A stretch of DNA of 27,534 bases from Bacteroidota bacterium (GCA_023392945.1 JAEWNB010000102.1:1-27534); one strand, 5' to 3'. Numbered from the stretch's first letter, positions 1 through 8,006 are shown. Translations and numbers: made by a program. Notes: generated from the letters alone by a model not told the origin.

Positions 1-446
1 CCTGTCATTTGGGCTAAATATTGAAAAAAGGCACCAAGATATTGGTTGGGGCGTTCGCTACGGAGGCTTGCTTTAGCATCATTAAGAAGATTTTCAACCA
101 TTTCATCGGTATAAGAAAGGCCTAAAGCTTTCAGTTGTTTATCAAGGATCTTCTCATCAACAAGTTGTTGCCACGTTAGTTGGTGAATTTGATAAGTTTC
201 CGATTCTTCAAAAGTGTTTTTATTATTCAGAATTTTAAGCAGGGCGCTATTTTGTTCAAACAAGCTTCTGTATTGCTCGTCAACATTTTCACCATCAACT
301 TCTCCCATAGTAAACTTTTCTGAAGAAAAGATTCTATAAAGGGTGTTATTATCAAATAATCCGGTCAAAAGAAAGAGAAGTAAAGCGAAGCCAATAATAA
401 CCATCAACAACACTCCATGTTTACGAATTGCGCTAATTGCTGCCAT
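1..446 (-). CDS. PpiD/SurA-like peptidylprolyl isomerase, N-terminal part (runs off the left edge)
   Basis: The first 148 codons of a membrane-anchored periplasmic chaperone or foldase. The ATG at 446-444 opens with M-A-A-I-S-A-I-R-K-H-G, a short basic cytoplasmic tail. One hydrophobic segment follows at about residues 11-31. After it comes a charged helical region containing EVDGENV and TWQQLVDEKILDKQ, the usual pattern of SurA_N_3/PpiD N-terminal domains. The peptidylprolyl isomerase domains expected further on lie outside the window. PpiD proteins are anchored in the inner membrane and help exported outer-membrane proteins to fold. The gene is divergent from rplY and has its own promoter-like element at 485-492. 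The family call rests on the anchor plus the SurA_N-type helices only. Confidence 0.8.
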   Translation of the reverse strand, partial: MAAISAIRKHGVLLMVIIGFALLLFLLTGLFDNNTLYRIFSSEKFTMGEVDGENVDEQYRSLFEQNSALLKILNNKNTFEESETYQIHQLTWQQLVDEKILDKQLKALGLSYTDEMVENLLNDAKASLRSERPNQYLGAFFQYLAQMT

Positions 447-484
447 ATCAAATATTTTTAATTATACATTTTAAAATCAGGGTG

Positions 485-492
485 CAAAAATA
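485..492 (-). promoter_or_regulatory. Bacteroidetes -7 element for the PpiD-like gene
   Basis: The minus strand reads TATTTTTG, a perfect match to TAnnTTTG, 38 bases upstream of the ATG at 446. It sits back to back with the rplY element at 535-542, so the 139-base gap is a divergent promoter region. Confidence 0.6.
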
Positions 493-534
493 GCAAATAT
501 TCTTGTAAATAATAACAGTTTAAAAAAAAAAGCG

Positions 535-542
535 TATTTTTG
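535..542 (+). promoter_or_regulatory. Bacteroidetes -7 element for rplY
   Basis: TATTTTTG followed by CACACT, 43 bases before the rplY ATG. The dnaN promoter region has the same TTTGCACACT context. No clear -33 TTG is visible because a poly-A run lies upstream. Confidence 0.6.
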
Positions 543-585
543 CACACTTTTTACAAAGCAAAATTATAAATTTAAACACATTAAA

Positions 586-1158
586 ATGAAATCAGTATCT
601 ATTAGCGGTTCTCTAAGGGAGAACGTAGGGAAAAAAGATGCAAAAGCACAAAGAAGCCAAGGAATGATTCCTTGCGTACTTTACGGTGGAGAAAAACAAT
701 TCCAATTTGTTGTTCCTGCAACACAGTTCAGACAGTTGATTTATACACCTGAAGTTAAATATGCAGAGATATCCTTGGATGGTAATATTTATAAAGCAAT
801 TGTCCAAGCTTCTCAATTTCATGCAATCAGCGATGCTTTATTGCATGTTGATTTTTTAGAAATTATTGACGGCAAACCTGTCACTATTGGCATACCTGTT
901 GTTGTTTCTGGAGTTTCCCCGGGAGTACTTCGTGGCGGAAAATTAGAAAAGAAAGTAAGAAAACTTAAAGTGAGAGGTGAATTAAAAGATATCCCTGAAC
1001 AGATTATGGTTGATATTACGCCTCTTGAAATTAATGATTCTGTTAAGGTTGAAAATATTAAGATTGACAATCTTACTATCGTAGAAATACCAACTAAGGT
1101 TGTGGTTCAGGTTGTTCCTACACGTAATGTTGAAGAAGTAGCTCCTGAAAAGGAATAG
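586..1158 (+). CDS. rplY: 50S ribosomal protein L25 (Ctc/TL5 type)
   Basis: A 190-residue L25 protein that binds 5S rRNA in the large ribosomal subunit. The N-terminal L25 domain covers about residues 1-95, with the typical opening SISGSLRENVGKKDAKAQR and the GMIPCVLYGG turn. The second TL5/Ctc beta domain covers about 100-180, with VVVSGVSPGVLRGGKLE. The acidic tail ends in EEVAPEKE. The length fits the long two-domain form rather than the roughly 95-residue E. coli form. The ATG at 586 follows an AT-rich leader with no Shine-Dalgarno sequence. The gene stands alone, with a promoter upstream and a strong terminator directly after it. Confidence 0.95.
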   Translation: MKSVSISGSLRENVGKKDAKAQRSQGMIPCVLYGGEKQFQFVVPATQFRQLIYTPEVKYAEISLDGNIYKAIVQASQFHAISDALLHVDFLEIIDGKPVTIGIPVVVSGVSPGVLRGGKLEKKVRKLKVRGELKDIPEQIMVDITPLEINDSVKVENIKIDNLTIVEIPTKVVVQVVPTRNVEEVAPEKE

Positions 1159-1176
1159 TATTTTTTCCTCACAATG

Positions 1177-1213
1177 AAAAAAGCTCTTGTTGAATAAACA
1201 AGAGCTTTTTTTT
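1177..1213 (+). terminator. Rho-independent terminator of rplY
   Basis: A perfect hairpin: AAAAAGCTCTTGTT, a short loop, then AACAAGAGCTTTTT running into a T tract. It begins 19 bases after the rplY stop. The flanking A and T runs would also let it work on the opposite strand. Confidence 0.85.
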
Positions 1214-1388
1214 ACCGCCAACATGTCAATAACTTATTAAAAAATAGAAATTTTCGTTCTTGCTTTTTTCATATACTTGCACTCTTTAATCATAAATTGT
1301 ATTAATAATCAGTTAATGTCGGCATCCATATCATAACAAAAAAATATTCAATATTGTAAATCAACACTTCTAATAATTGTTTTTAAAA

Positions 1389-2315
1389 ATGGAAAAAAAC
1401 AGAAATAATATTCTTAAAAAAGCATCCATAATCAGTATTGTAGGAAATGCCGTTTTGGCATTAGCAAAAATTATTACAGGAATAATTTCCGGAAGCCTTT
1501 CGGTATTGGGTGACGGACTGGATAGTCTTACTGACGTTTTTATTTCAATAATCACTTTAATTACTTCTATAATTATTTCCAAACCGCCTGATAAAGAACA
1601 TCCATTTGGACATTACAGGGCGGAAACGATAGCCACTTCCATTCTTGCCTTTATCATGCTTTTTATTGGGGGGCAACTAGTATTATCTACGATTGAAAAG
1701 ATGATGAATCACAATGATTTCCAAATGCCCGGAATGATTGCTGTATATGTTACCATTTTTTCTATTGTAAGTAAGTTATTACTTTCATGGAGTCAGTTTT
1801 ATTATGGGAAAAAAGCAGGAAGTTCTATGCTAATTGCAAATGGTAAAAACATGCTTAATGATGTGATTACATCTTCAGGAGTACTCATTGGACTGGCATG
1901 TGTATTTTACTTTAATCTTCCGATAATTGACAAAATTATTGCCATTATCATCGGTCTTTGGATTGTCATTTCGGCTATTCGCATTTATTGGAGCACCATT
2001 AACGAAATGATGGAAGGAGATGCCGACAAGGAGCTATACAAAAAGATATTTGAAACAGTAAAAACAATTGAAGGTACAGGAAATCCTCATCGTGTTAGAA
2101 TTAAGAAAATTGGAGCACTATACTCCATTGAAATGGATATTGAAGTTGACGGAAATATGTCTGTTGAGAAAGCGCATGAATTGACTTTACTCATAGAAGA
2201 TAAAATTCATTCAGCCATAGATAACATATATGATATTGTAATTCATACTGAGCCTTTGGGCAATTTTGAAAAAGAAGAATGTTATGGCTTGAATGAACAA
2301 AATATGCATTCCTGA
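1389..2315 (+). CDS. Cation diffusion facilitator (CDF) family divalent metal transporter
   Basis: An inner-membrane metal/proton antiporter of about 308 residues, normal for the family. The frame can be opened at a TTG at 1377. I prefer the ATG at 1389 (M-E-K-N-R-N-N), which precedes the first helix directly. The order is a short basic N-terminus, about six membrane helices (residues ~10-200) and a cytoplasmic alpha/beta domain (~210-300) with the typical HRVRIKKIG and VHTEP-like strands. The transport site in helix 2 reads D-S-L-T-D (DxxxD). The helix 5 site reads N-M-L-N-D (NxxxD) instead of the HxxxD of zinc exporters, so the metal cannot be named safely; manganese, iron or cobalt are as plausible as zinc. 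A weak -7-like TATACTTG lies at 1272-1279. Confidence 0.9.
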   Translation: MEKNRNNILKKASIISIVGNAVLALAKIITGIISGSLSVLGDGLDSLTDVFISIITLITSIIISKPPDKEHPFGHYRAETIATSILAFIMLFIGGQLVLSTIEKMMNHNDFQMPGMIAVYVTIFSIVSKLLLSWSQFYYGKKAGSSMLIANGKNMLNDVITSSGVLIGLACVFYFNLPIIDKIIAIIIGLWIVISAIRIYWSTINEMMEGDADKELYKKIFETVKTIEGTGNPHRVRIKKIGALYSIEMDIEVDGNMSVEKAHELTLLIEDKIHSAIDNIYDIVIHTEPLGNFEKEECYGLNEQNMHS

Positions 2316-2356
2316 TAGTTGGAACTGATACTATAATATTTTTAATATTAATTAAT

Positions 2357-3181
2357 ATGATGACTATAGTTTATTATTGGAAACAAAAGAGGTCCGAACT
2401 GTTATTGATTTTTTTCCTGGCATTTTTATCGACAATATCAGTTAATGCTCAATTTATAACTGACATTGACAGCAATAAGTATAATACAATCATTATCGGT
2501 AAACAGCTATGGATGGCTGAAAATCTGAAGGTTACCAGATTTAATGACGGACAACCCTTGCCTCTTGTCCTTTCGAATGTTGAATGGGGTAGTTTAACCT
2601 CACCCGGATTTTGTTACTTCAACAATTTAAAAGAAAAATACGGAAATATTTATGGGGCGTTATACAATTGGTATGTTGTTGAGAGTGGAAAAATTTGTCC
2701 GAAAGGATGGCATATCCCAACAAATGAGGAATGGGATGTCTTGTGTAATTATTTTGGTGGAAGATTTGTCGCCGGCAATATGCTAAAAGAATCAGGAAAT
2801 CTTCATTGGACAAAAAATCCAAATGATTTGGATGAATATGACTATGGTTATGAATATGATTATTACAATGAAGAATTTGATGAATATATTGGGAATGAGA
2901 GATCTCCAGATCCTTCAATCAGTGAAAATATTGCCCTCCATGAAAACGAAATCAATAATCTGTCATTCAATGCTCTGCCGGGAGCATTAAGGTTCCCAAA
3001 TGGAAATTTTATCAAAGACTATTATTCTCAAATCGGTTTTTATGGATATTGGTGGAGCTCTACATCAAATTCTGAAACTCATGCTAAGGCAATTTCATTA
3101 TCCTATTTGGATGCTATTGTTCATTATAAAAATGACAAGAAAAATTCAGGCTATTCAATTCGTTGCGTTAAAGACAATTAA
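2357..3181 (+). CDS. Secreted FISUMP domain protein
   Basis: A 274-residue exported protein built on the FISUMP fold (Fibrobacter succinogenes major paralogous domain), common in secreted and surface proteins of Bacteroidota. An N-terminal signal peptide (about 1-31, ending S-V-N-A before Q) is followed by the family landmarks IGKQLWMAENLKVTRFNDG, GALYNWYVV, CPKGWHIPTNEEWDVL, ALPGALR, GYWWSST and the closing YSIRCVKDN. A Tyr/Asp/Glu-rich insertion at about residues 155-185 (DEYDYGYEYDYYNEEFDEY) interrupts the domain after NLHWTKNPND. Molecular function is unknown for the family; a structural or surface-binding role is a guess. Tandem ATGs at 2357 and 2360 could both start. It lies 41 bases after the CDF gene, with no clear promoter of its own. 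Confidence 0.88.
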   Translation: MMTIVYYWKQKRSELLLIFFLAFLSTISVNAQFITDIDSNKYNTIIIGKQLWMAENLKVTRFNDGQPLPLVLSNVEWGSLTSPGFCYFNNLKEKYGNIYGALYNWYVVESGKICPKGWHIPTNEEWDVLCNYFGGRFVAGNMLKESGNLHWTKNPNDLDEYDYGYEYDYYNEEFDEYIGNERSPDPSISENIALHENEINNLSFNALPGALRFPNGNFIKDYYSQIGFYGYWWSSTSNSETHAKAISLSYLDAIVHYKNDKKNSGYSIRCVKDN

Positions 3182-3277
3182 GATTTAAATATCTATTTTT
3201 ATTGAAATAAATAATATAGCAAAGCGGAAAAATAGAAAAAAGAGCAAAAATATGTTTAGTGGAGCAGGGATGGGAAA

Positions 3278-6097
3278 TTAAATTTTACCAAACAAGAATT
3301 TACCGGTATAGGAGTTCTTGCATTTAACGATATTTTCAGGAGTTCCTTCAAAGACAATATTTCCACCAAGTTCACCTCCGTCAGGACCCAGGTCAATAAT
3401 CCAATCAGCGCATTTAATTATTTCGGGATTATGTTCAATAACCAGAACGGAATTTCCGATTTCAATCAATTTATTTAAAGATTGGAATAATTTATTAATA
3501 TCGTGAAAATGCAAGCCGGTAGTAGGTTCGTCAAAAATAAAGAGAGACTTTTTATGGCTATTTTCTTGTGATAAATAATAAGCTAATTTCACACGTTGGG
3601 CTTCCCCATTAGAAAGAGTTGAGGAGGATTGTCCCAGTTTGAGATATCCCAATCCTACTTCTTGCAGAGGGGTTAACTTAGTTACAATATTCTCAATCAA
3701 TTTGTTTTTGGGAAGATCTTGAAAGAAATCTATTGCCTGAGAGATGGTTAAATTTAGGATGTCGCTAATAGATTTGCCATTTACTTTAACATCCAGTACC
3801 TCTTCCTTAAAGCGGGAGCCGTTGCATTCAGTACAGACCAAATCAACATCGGCCATAAACTGCATGCCTATATGGATAACACCTTCCCCGGCACATTCCT
3901 CACAACGTCCTCCCTGAATATTAATCGAAAAGAAACCTGACTTATAGTTTCGTTGTTTGGCCAATGGTTGAGATGCAAATAGTTCCCTGATATCATCATA
4001 CGCTTTTATGTAGGTTGCCGGATTGGATCTTGAGGAGCGGCCAATAGGATTTTGGTCAACCATGATAACCTCATCAATTTTGTTGTAATCAGCGTCAATT
4101 TTTGAATATTTACCTGCTTTATCACTTGATTCATTTAGTTTTTTTCTAAGTGCAGGATAAAGAATATTCCTAATCAGAGAACTTTTTCCGGAACCGCTCA
4201 CACCGGTAACCACTACAAAAACCTCCAAAGGTATTTTAACATCGATATTTTTGAGATTGTTTTCTTTAGCTCCAATAATCTCAATAAAATTTTTCCATTT
4301 TCTTCTTTGATCAGGAATTTTAATAGAAAGAGGTTCAGGAGTTTTAATATTTTCCATTCCACGCAAATAGGCAGCAGTAAGATTATCGGGTTGTTTTAAA
4401 AGATCATTAAATATACCTTTAAAGACAACATTTCCACCTAATTTTCCGGCCTTTGGACCAATATCAATAATATAATCTGCACTCCGAATAATCTCCTCAT
4501 CATGTTCAACTACCACGACGGTATTCCCAATATCACGCAATCTTTTCAGTACAAGAATTAGATTATTAGTGTCTTTACAATGGAGCCCGATACTGGGCTC
4601 ATCAAGAATATAGAGGGATCCTACCAGGCTGCTTCCGAGAGATGTGGCAAGATTAATACGTTGAGATTCTCCGCCTGAAAGCGAACGGCTAAGTCGGTTC
4701 AACGTAAGGTAGCCCAAGCCAACATCATTTAAGAACTTCAGTCTGTTGGAGAGTTCATGAATGATATGTTGCGAGATAACTTTTTCAGTATGATTAATAT
4801 ACTTAAAATCAGAAAAGAATTTATAAAGCTCTTCAACAGGTTCGAGCACTAAATCAGAAATAGATTTTCCATTTACTTTAACATAATTGGCATCTTTACG
4901 AAGATGGGTGCCGTTACAATCAGGGCATTTTGTATTGCCACGATAGCGGGATTGCAAAACCCTATATTGAATTTTATAAATATTTTCTTGGACAAAAGAG
5001 AAGAACTGATTGATCCCATATATTCCGGCGGATTCATCCCCATTCCAGAGAAGTTCATACTCTTCAGTTGTCAAATCTTCAATAGCTCTGTGAACAGGGA
5101 AATCTTTTTTAATGGCATTCTTAATAAATAAAGTTTTCCACTCGTTTAATTTTTCACCTTTCCAGCAAGCTATAGCGCCTTCATACACAGACAAAGTCCT
5201 GTCAGGGATTACAAGATCAGGGTCAATACCCAATATTTCCCCAACACCGCCACAAGTTTTGCAAGCACCAAATGGATTGTTAAAACTGAAAAGATTTACT
5301 GAGGGCTCTTCAAATGAGATTCCATCCATTTCGAAGAGATTACTAAAATGTTTTTGAGTAATTGTGTCATTTTCTACTTGAATGACACATTCTCCTTTTC
5401 CCTCATTAAAAGCAATTTGCAAAGAATCTGAAAGTCTGGTAATATTTTCCGGAATATGATCCGACTTAAAGCGGTCGATAAGTGTATAGACAGCAGTGCT
5501 TTTAATATTTTTTTTCTTACTTAAAAGCTCTTCAATTTCGAATAGTTCCTTATTTAAAATCACGCGGCTAAAACCTTGTTTTTGGAGGATTTCAAGTTGT
5601 TCCAGAATAGTACGTCCTGAAACAATTTGAATTGGAGCAAGCACATGGATCTTTGAGTCAAGAGGGATTTGTTTAATATAGGCTATGACATCAGAAATGT
5701 TTTCTCTTTTAACTTCCTTCCCGGAAATTGGGGAGAATGTGTGCCCAATACGAGCGAAGAGCAATTTCAGATATTCATAAATTTCAGTAGAAGTTCCGAC
5801 CGTTGAACGAATATTTCGGGAGATTACTCTTTGTTCGATAGCTATGGCAGGGGGGATCCCTTTAATAAAGTCAACTTCGGGCTTCGAAATTCTTCCCATA
5901 AATTGTCTGGCATAAGAGCTCAGGCTTTCCACGTAGCGTCTTTGACCTTCAGCATATAATGTATCGAAAGCCAAAGAAGATTTCCCTGAGCCGGAAAGAC
6001 CGGTTATGACCACCAGTTTATTCCGTGGAATTTCCACATCAATATTCTTAAGATTGTTGACTTTAGCTCCTTTAATTATGATATAATCTTCGCTCAT
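3278..6097 (-). CDS. uvrA: UvrABC excinuclease subunit A
   Basis: A 939-residue damage-recognition ATPase of nucleotide excision repair, of normal length. The first ABC module has Walker A GLSGSGKSS at about 33-41, a CKTCGG/CPDCNG zinc-binding insertion and signature SLSGGESQR. The second module has Walker A GVSGSGKSS at about 632-640, a zinc finger CEEC (732-735) to CTEC (755-758), and Walker B FIFDEPTTGLH. The second signature reads TLSNGEAQR, with Asn where the family has Gly (LSGGE). The RSSRSNPATY segment that precedes the UvrB-interacting region is intact. The ATG at 6097 follows a good -7 element by 20 bases. The neighbouring sigma factor gene is on the same strand but is separated by a terminator. 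Confidence 0.98.
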   Translation of the reverse strand: MSEDYIIIKGAKVNNLKNIDVEIPRNKLVVITGLSGSGKSSLAFDTLYAEGQRRYVESLSSYARQFMGRISKPEVDFIKGIPPAIAIEQRVISRNIRSTVGTSTEIYEYLKLLFARIGHTFSPISGKEVKRENISDVIAYIKQIPLDSKIHVLAPIQIVSGRTILEQLEILQKQGFSRVILNKELFEIEELLSKKKNIKSTAVYTLIDRFKSDHIPENITRLSDSLQIAFNEGKGECVIQVENDTITQKHFSNLFEMDGISFEEPSVNLFSFNNPFGACKTCGGVGEILGIDPDLVIPDRTLSVYEGAIACWKGEKLNEWKTLFIKNAIKKDFPVHRAIEDLTTEEYELLWNGDESAGIYGINQFFSFVQENIYKIQYRVLQSRYRGNTKCPDCNGTHLRKDANYVKVNGKSISDLVLEPVEELYKFFSDFKYINHTEKVISQHIIHELSNRLKFLNDVGLGYLTLNRLSRSLSGGESQRINLATSLGSSLVGSLYILDEPSIGLHCKDTNNLILVLKRLRDIGNTVVVVEHDEEIIRSADYIIDIGPKAGKLGGNVVFKGIFNDLLKQPDNLTAAYLRGMENIKTPEPLSIKIPDQRRKWKNFIEIIGAKENNLKNIDVKIPLEVFVVVTGVSGSGKSSLIRNILYPALRKKLNESSDKAGKYSKIDADYNKIDEVIMVDQNPIGRSSRSNPATYIKAYDDIRELFASQPLAKQRNYKSGFFSINIQGGRCEECAGEGVIHIGMQFMADVDLVCTECNGSRFKEEVLDVKVNGKSISDILNLTISQAIDFFQDLPKNKLIENIVTKLTPLQEVGLGYLKLGQSSSTLSNGEAQRVKLAYYLSQENSHKKSLFIFDEPTTGLHFHDINKLFQSLNKLIEIGNSVLVIEHNPEIIKCADWIIDLGPDGGELGGNIVFEGTPENIVKCKNSYTGKFLFGKI

Positions 6098-6117
6098 GAT
6101 TTAGATAAATCAGGCTG

Positions 6118-6125
6118 CAAAAATA
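6118..6125 (-). promoter_or_regulatory. -7 promoter element of uvrA
   Basis: The minus strand reads TATTTTTG then CAGCC, 20 bases before the uvrA ATG. It is separated from the sigma factor gene by the terminator at 6182-6213, so uvrA has its own promoter. Confidence 0.65.
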
Positions 6126-6181
6126 CAAAAAAAGAAGCAGAAAAAGTGCATATACTTCCTTCTAAATAATAATTAAAAGAA

Positions 6182-6213
6182 ATAAAAAAAAGCCCTCATA
6201 AAGGGCTTTAAAA
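6182..6213 (-). terminator. Rho-independent terminator of the ECF sigma factor gene
   Basis: On the minus strand, AAAGCCC-TTTATG-AGGGCTTT followed by a T run, about 20 bases after the sigma factor stop codon. Confidence 0.8.
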
Positions 6214-6232
6214 TTAGTAATGAAATAGATTA

Positions 6233-6814
6233 TTAAGATAAAATAAGATTTTTTTCTTTGATTATTTTTCTAAGGTTAATAAGGGCATACCTCATTCTTC
6301 CCAAAGCAGTATTAATACTCACACCGGTAATGGCGGAAATATCCTTAAAACTGATATCCTGATAAATTCTCATTTCCAGTACTTCTCTTTGTTCATCAGG
6401 AAGAAGTTTGATAAGTTGTTGCACTTCGGCATAGATTTGTTCAGTAATGATTTTTTCCTCGGCGGAGGGGTCAGTGCCGTAGATAATGTCAAAAATATCG
6501 AACTCGCCGGCAGTTTCATAAACAGGCATCCGTTGATTTTTGCGATAATAATCAATTTTAAGATTATTGGCTATTCGCATAACCCATTGAAGAAATTTTC
6601 CTTCTTCCTTATAGTTATTAGTTTTTAAAGTATTAATAACTTTGATAAAGGTATCCTGAAAAATATCTTCTGCCAGTTCACGATTTTTTACAGAAAGCAT
6701 AATGTAAGAAAAAACCTTCTTTTGATGGCGTACAATCAAGGATTTTAAAGCAGATTCATCACCCTCTACGTATCGAGCTATAAGCTCATTGTCACTAAGT
6801 GCTATCGCATTCAT
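6233..6814 (-). CDS. ECF-type sigma-70 family RNA polymerase sigma factor
   Basis: A 193-residue two-domain sigma factor. Region 2 spans about residues 25-95, with LAEDIFQDTFIKV at 48-59 and the -10-recognition stretch FLQWVMRIANNLKIDYYRK. A linker follows (~97-125), then region 4 (~130-185) with LLPDEQREVLEMRIYQDIS and the helix-turn-helix FKDISAITGVSINTALGRMR. No anti-sigma gene is adjacent. It stands alone, with a promoter element about 97 bases upstream and a terminator directly downstream. Its regulon cannot be told from the sequence; a general or housekeeping role beside uvrA is possible but is inference. Confidence 0.92.
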   Translation of the reverse strand: MNAIALSDNELIARYVEGDESALKSLIVRHQKKVFSYIMLSVKNRELAEDIFQDTFIKVINTLKTNNYKEEGKFLQWVMRIANNLKIDYYRKNQRMPVYETAGEFDIFDIIYGTDPSAEEKIITEQIYAEVQQLIKLLPDEQREVLEMRIYQDISFKDISAITGVSINTALGRMRYALINLRKIIKEKNLILS

Positions 6815-6910
6815 GTTGGCTCCCTTCTTTTGGATTATTATTCTAAAAAAGGTAAATTTTTATTCGATAGCGCTCCTCCAAATGTTAGATGGTTATTAAT
6901 TTATGAGTTG

Positions 6911-6918
6911 CAAATATA
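6911..6918 (-). promoter_or_regulatory. -7 promoter element of the sigma factor gene
   Basis: The minus strand reads TATATTTG then CAACTC, about 97 bases upstream of the sigma factor ATG at 6814. No convincing -33 TTG is seen. The leader holds no recognisable riboswitch. Confidence 0.45.
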
Positions 6919-7076
6919 CAATAACATTTTTTAGAATGTATAACTTTTGGTAAAAAAATTTATGAAATTAATCTAAAGTATTTATAATCAATAAAATATT
7001 TTTCTCATAAGCAAAACAAAATTCCCCAGAAACCTGCTTTTGGCTGATTTATTGACTCATGAATGATTTTTTTTTG
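6919..7076. other. AT-rich intergenic stretch with nothing recognised
   Basis: Between the sigma factor promoter and the gene remnant at 7077. I see A/T runs but no reading frame with coding character, no strong hairpin and no repeat. Confidence 0.5.
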
Positions 7077-7163
7077 CTATCTTTTTGTTTTAATCATTAA
7101 TATGGCAATCCCATAATTACTGAAAGACTTTCGATCCTCTTTGTTGTTTTTCGTACCATACAT
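7077..7163 (-). pseudogene. Decayed remnant of a paralogue of the CxxC protein gene at 7533-8006
   Basis: On the minus strand, codons 7163-7080 followed by TAG at 7079-7077 read M-Y-G-T-K-N-N-K-E-D-R-K-S-F-S-N-Y-G-I-A and then ILMIKTKR. This aligns without gaps to residues 113-134 of the intact CxxC protein (NKLDRMSFGIYGIAVLKV and on); I count 13 identities in 22. The nucleotide similarity is also visible by eye between about 7095-7150 and 7620-7680. The remnant lacks the N-terminus and the CxxC. It is closed upstream by an in-frame stop (TAG) and downstream by a stop earlier than in the intact gene. It is most likely the stump of a second DUF4221/CxxC unit. Confidence 0.65.
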
Positions 7164-7181
7164 TTCAACACGATTTGGCAG

Positions 7182-7296
7182 CTATTCAATACGAAGAAGA
7201 ATCTATTCAATACGAAAGAAATGCTATTCAAAACGAAGGAAACGTTATTCAAAACGAAAGAAATGTTATTCAAAACGAAAGAGCAACTATTTAATA
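7182..7296 (+). repeat. 21-bp tandem repeat, about 5.5 copies, encoding heptads in one frame
   Basis: Units begin at 7182, 7203, 7224, 7245 and 7266, plus a partial at 7287, with consensus near YTATTCAAWACGAARGAAAY. Because the unit is 21 bases the plus frame stays open as heptads of the type L-F-x-T-K-E-x, from after the stop at 7098 to the TAG at 7335. No ATG, GTG or TTG precedes the repeat in that frame; the first in-frame ATG is inside it, at 7221. The minus strand is also open in one frame across the units (F-V-L-N-x-x-S). No homology to a known protein is recognised, so it may be a minisatellite or the wreck of a coiled-coil gene. Confidence 0.85.
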
Positions 7297-7354
7297 GAAG
7301 TTGGCAGATAGAAAAAGAAGAGAATATTGATATTTAGAATATTTCAGCATGCTA

Positions 7355-7496
7355 CTCACGTTAGCCCGTTGATTTAGAGAATTGTTTTTAAGGAATTGAG
7401 AAACATCGCCTACGGAGAAAAATCAACACTAAGCATTAAAAACTTAGCATTCAGTTTGTTTGTCAAAGAGAGTGGGGTAGTTGTGCTTTAATTTTG
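7355..7496. repeat. Dispersed direct repeat, copy A
   Basis: A 142-base segment that recurs in the same orientation at 9511-9653. By hand alignment I count about 17 differences over about 143 positions. Weaker similarity continues some 20 bases to the left. It contains a small inverted repeat, CTAAG...CTTAG (about 7429-7446). On the plus strand the left part ends in matching short frames (M-L-L-T-L-A-R-stop here, M-F-L-T-F-A-R-stop in copy B). No transposase or terminal inverted repeats are evident. It lies directly downstream of the CxxC gene. Confidence 0.85.
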
Positions 7497-7532
7497 GCGG
7501 GAAATGAAAAAATCTGGAATGTTCAAATGAAA

Positions 7533-8006
7533 TTACAAGGGGGTGAAAAATAGATCTACCCCTTTCTCAAAATCTTGTGGTGTTATACTTTTTGAAGCTA
7601 CAATCTTTTTGTCTTTAACTTTTAATACGGCAATTCCATAAATACCGAAAGACATTCTATCCAATTTGTTGCTTTTATCGCACAATATATTCTTGTTTAA
7701 AGTGAATATTTTATCGGAAAAAGAGTTCATTGAATATTCGGATATTAAAATTGCCTGATAATGATCTTTGATATATTCCGGATGAGATAATAAAATAGTC
7801 GTTGCATTTTTAACACAGTTCAAGCATCCGCTGCGTAAAATAAAAAGATATTCGCCGTCAACAATAGTAAAATCCGGAAAAGTTTCTTTCATATAATTAT
7901 TAAAAAAACGACTTACTTTTTCATATTCGGCTTTCTGATCTTGGTTCTGGCAATAACAGGAAACAGCGAATAACACTGAAATTAATAAGAATATAAATTT
8001 TTTCAT
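7533..8006 (-). CDS. Small exported CxxC protein, partner of the DUF4221 gene
   Basis: A 157-residue protein of unrecognised family. A signal sequence covers about residues 1-20 (MKKFIFLLISVLFAVSCYCQ); it could be cut by signal peptidase I after C-Y-C, or Cys17 in A-V-S-C could serve as a lipobox. The mature part has R-S-G-C-L-N-C at 58-64, preceded by a beta-strand-like GEYLFILR. That resembles the thioredoxin/AhpC-TSA arrangement, although the rest of the fold cannot be verified by eye. The ATG overlaps the stop of the upstream DUF4221 gene as ATGA (8006-8003), implying translational coupling. A thiol-redox or peptide-sensing role in the periplasm is inference. A broken relative lies at 7077-7163. 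Confidence 0.75.
   Translation of the reverse strand: MKKFIFLLISVLFAVSCYCQNQDQKAEYEKVSRFFNNYMKETFPDFTIVDGEYLFILRSGCLNCVKNATTILLSHPEYIKDHYQAILISEYSMNSFSDKIFTLNKNILCDKSNKLDRMSFGIYGIAVLKVKDKKIVASKSITPQDFEKGVDLFFTPL

Noticed and set aside
1377..1388. TTG start for the CDF gene
   Set aside because: The ATG twelve bases later fits the family N-terminus; TTG starts are rare here.
3245..3252. Minus-strand TATTTTTG downstream of uvrA
   Set aside because: No minus-strand gene follows; it would only read antisense into the FISUMP gene. Probably chance in AT-rich DNA.
7182..7296. Possible CRISPR array
   Set aside because: The units are contiguous 21-mers with no spacers, and no cas gene is near.
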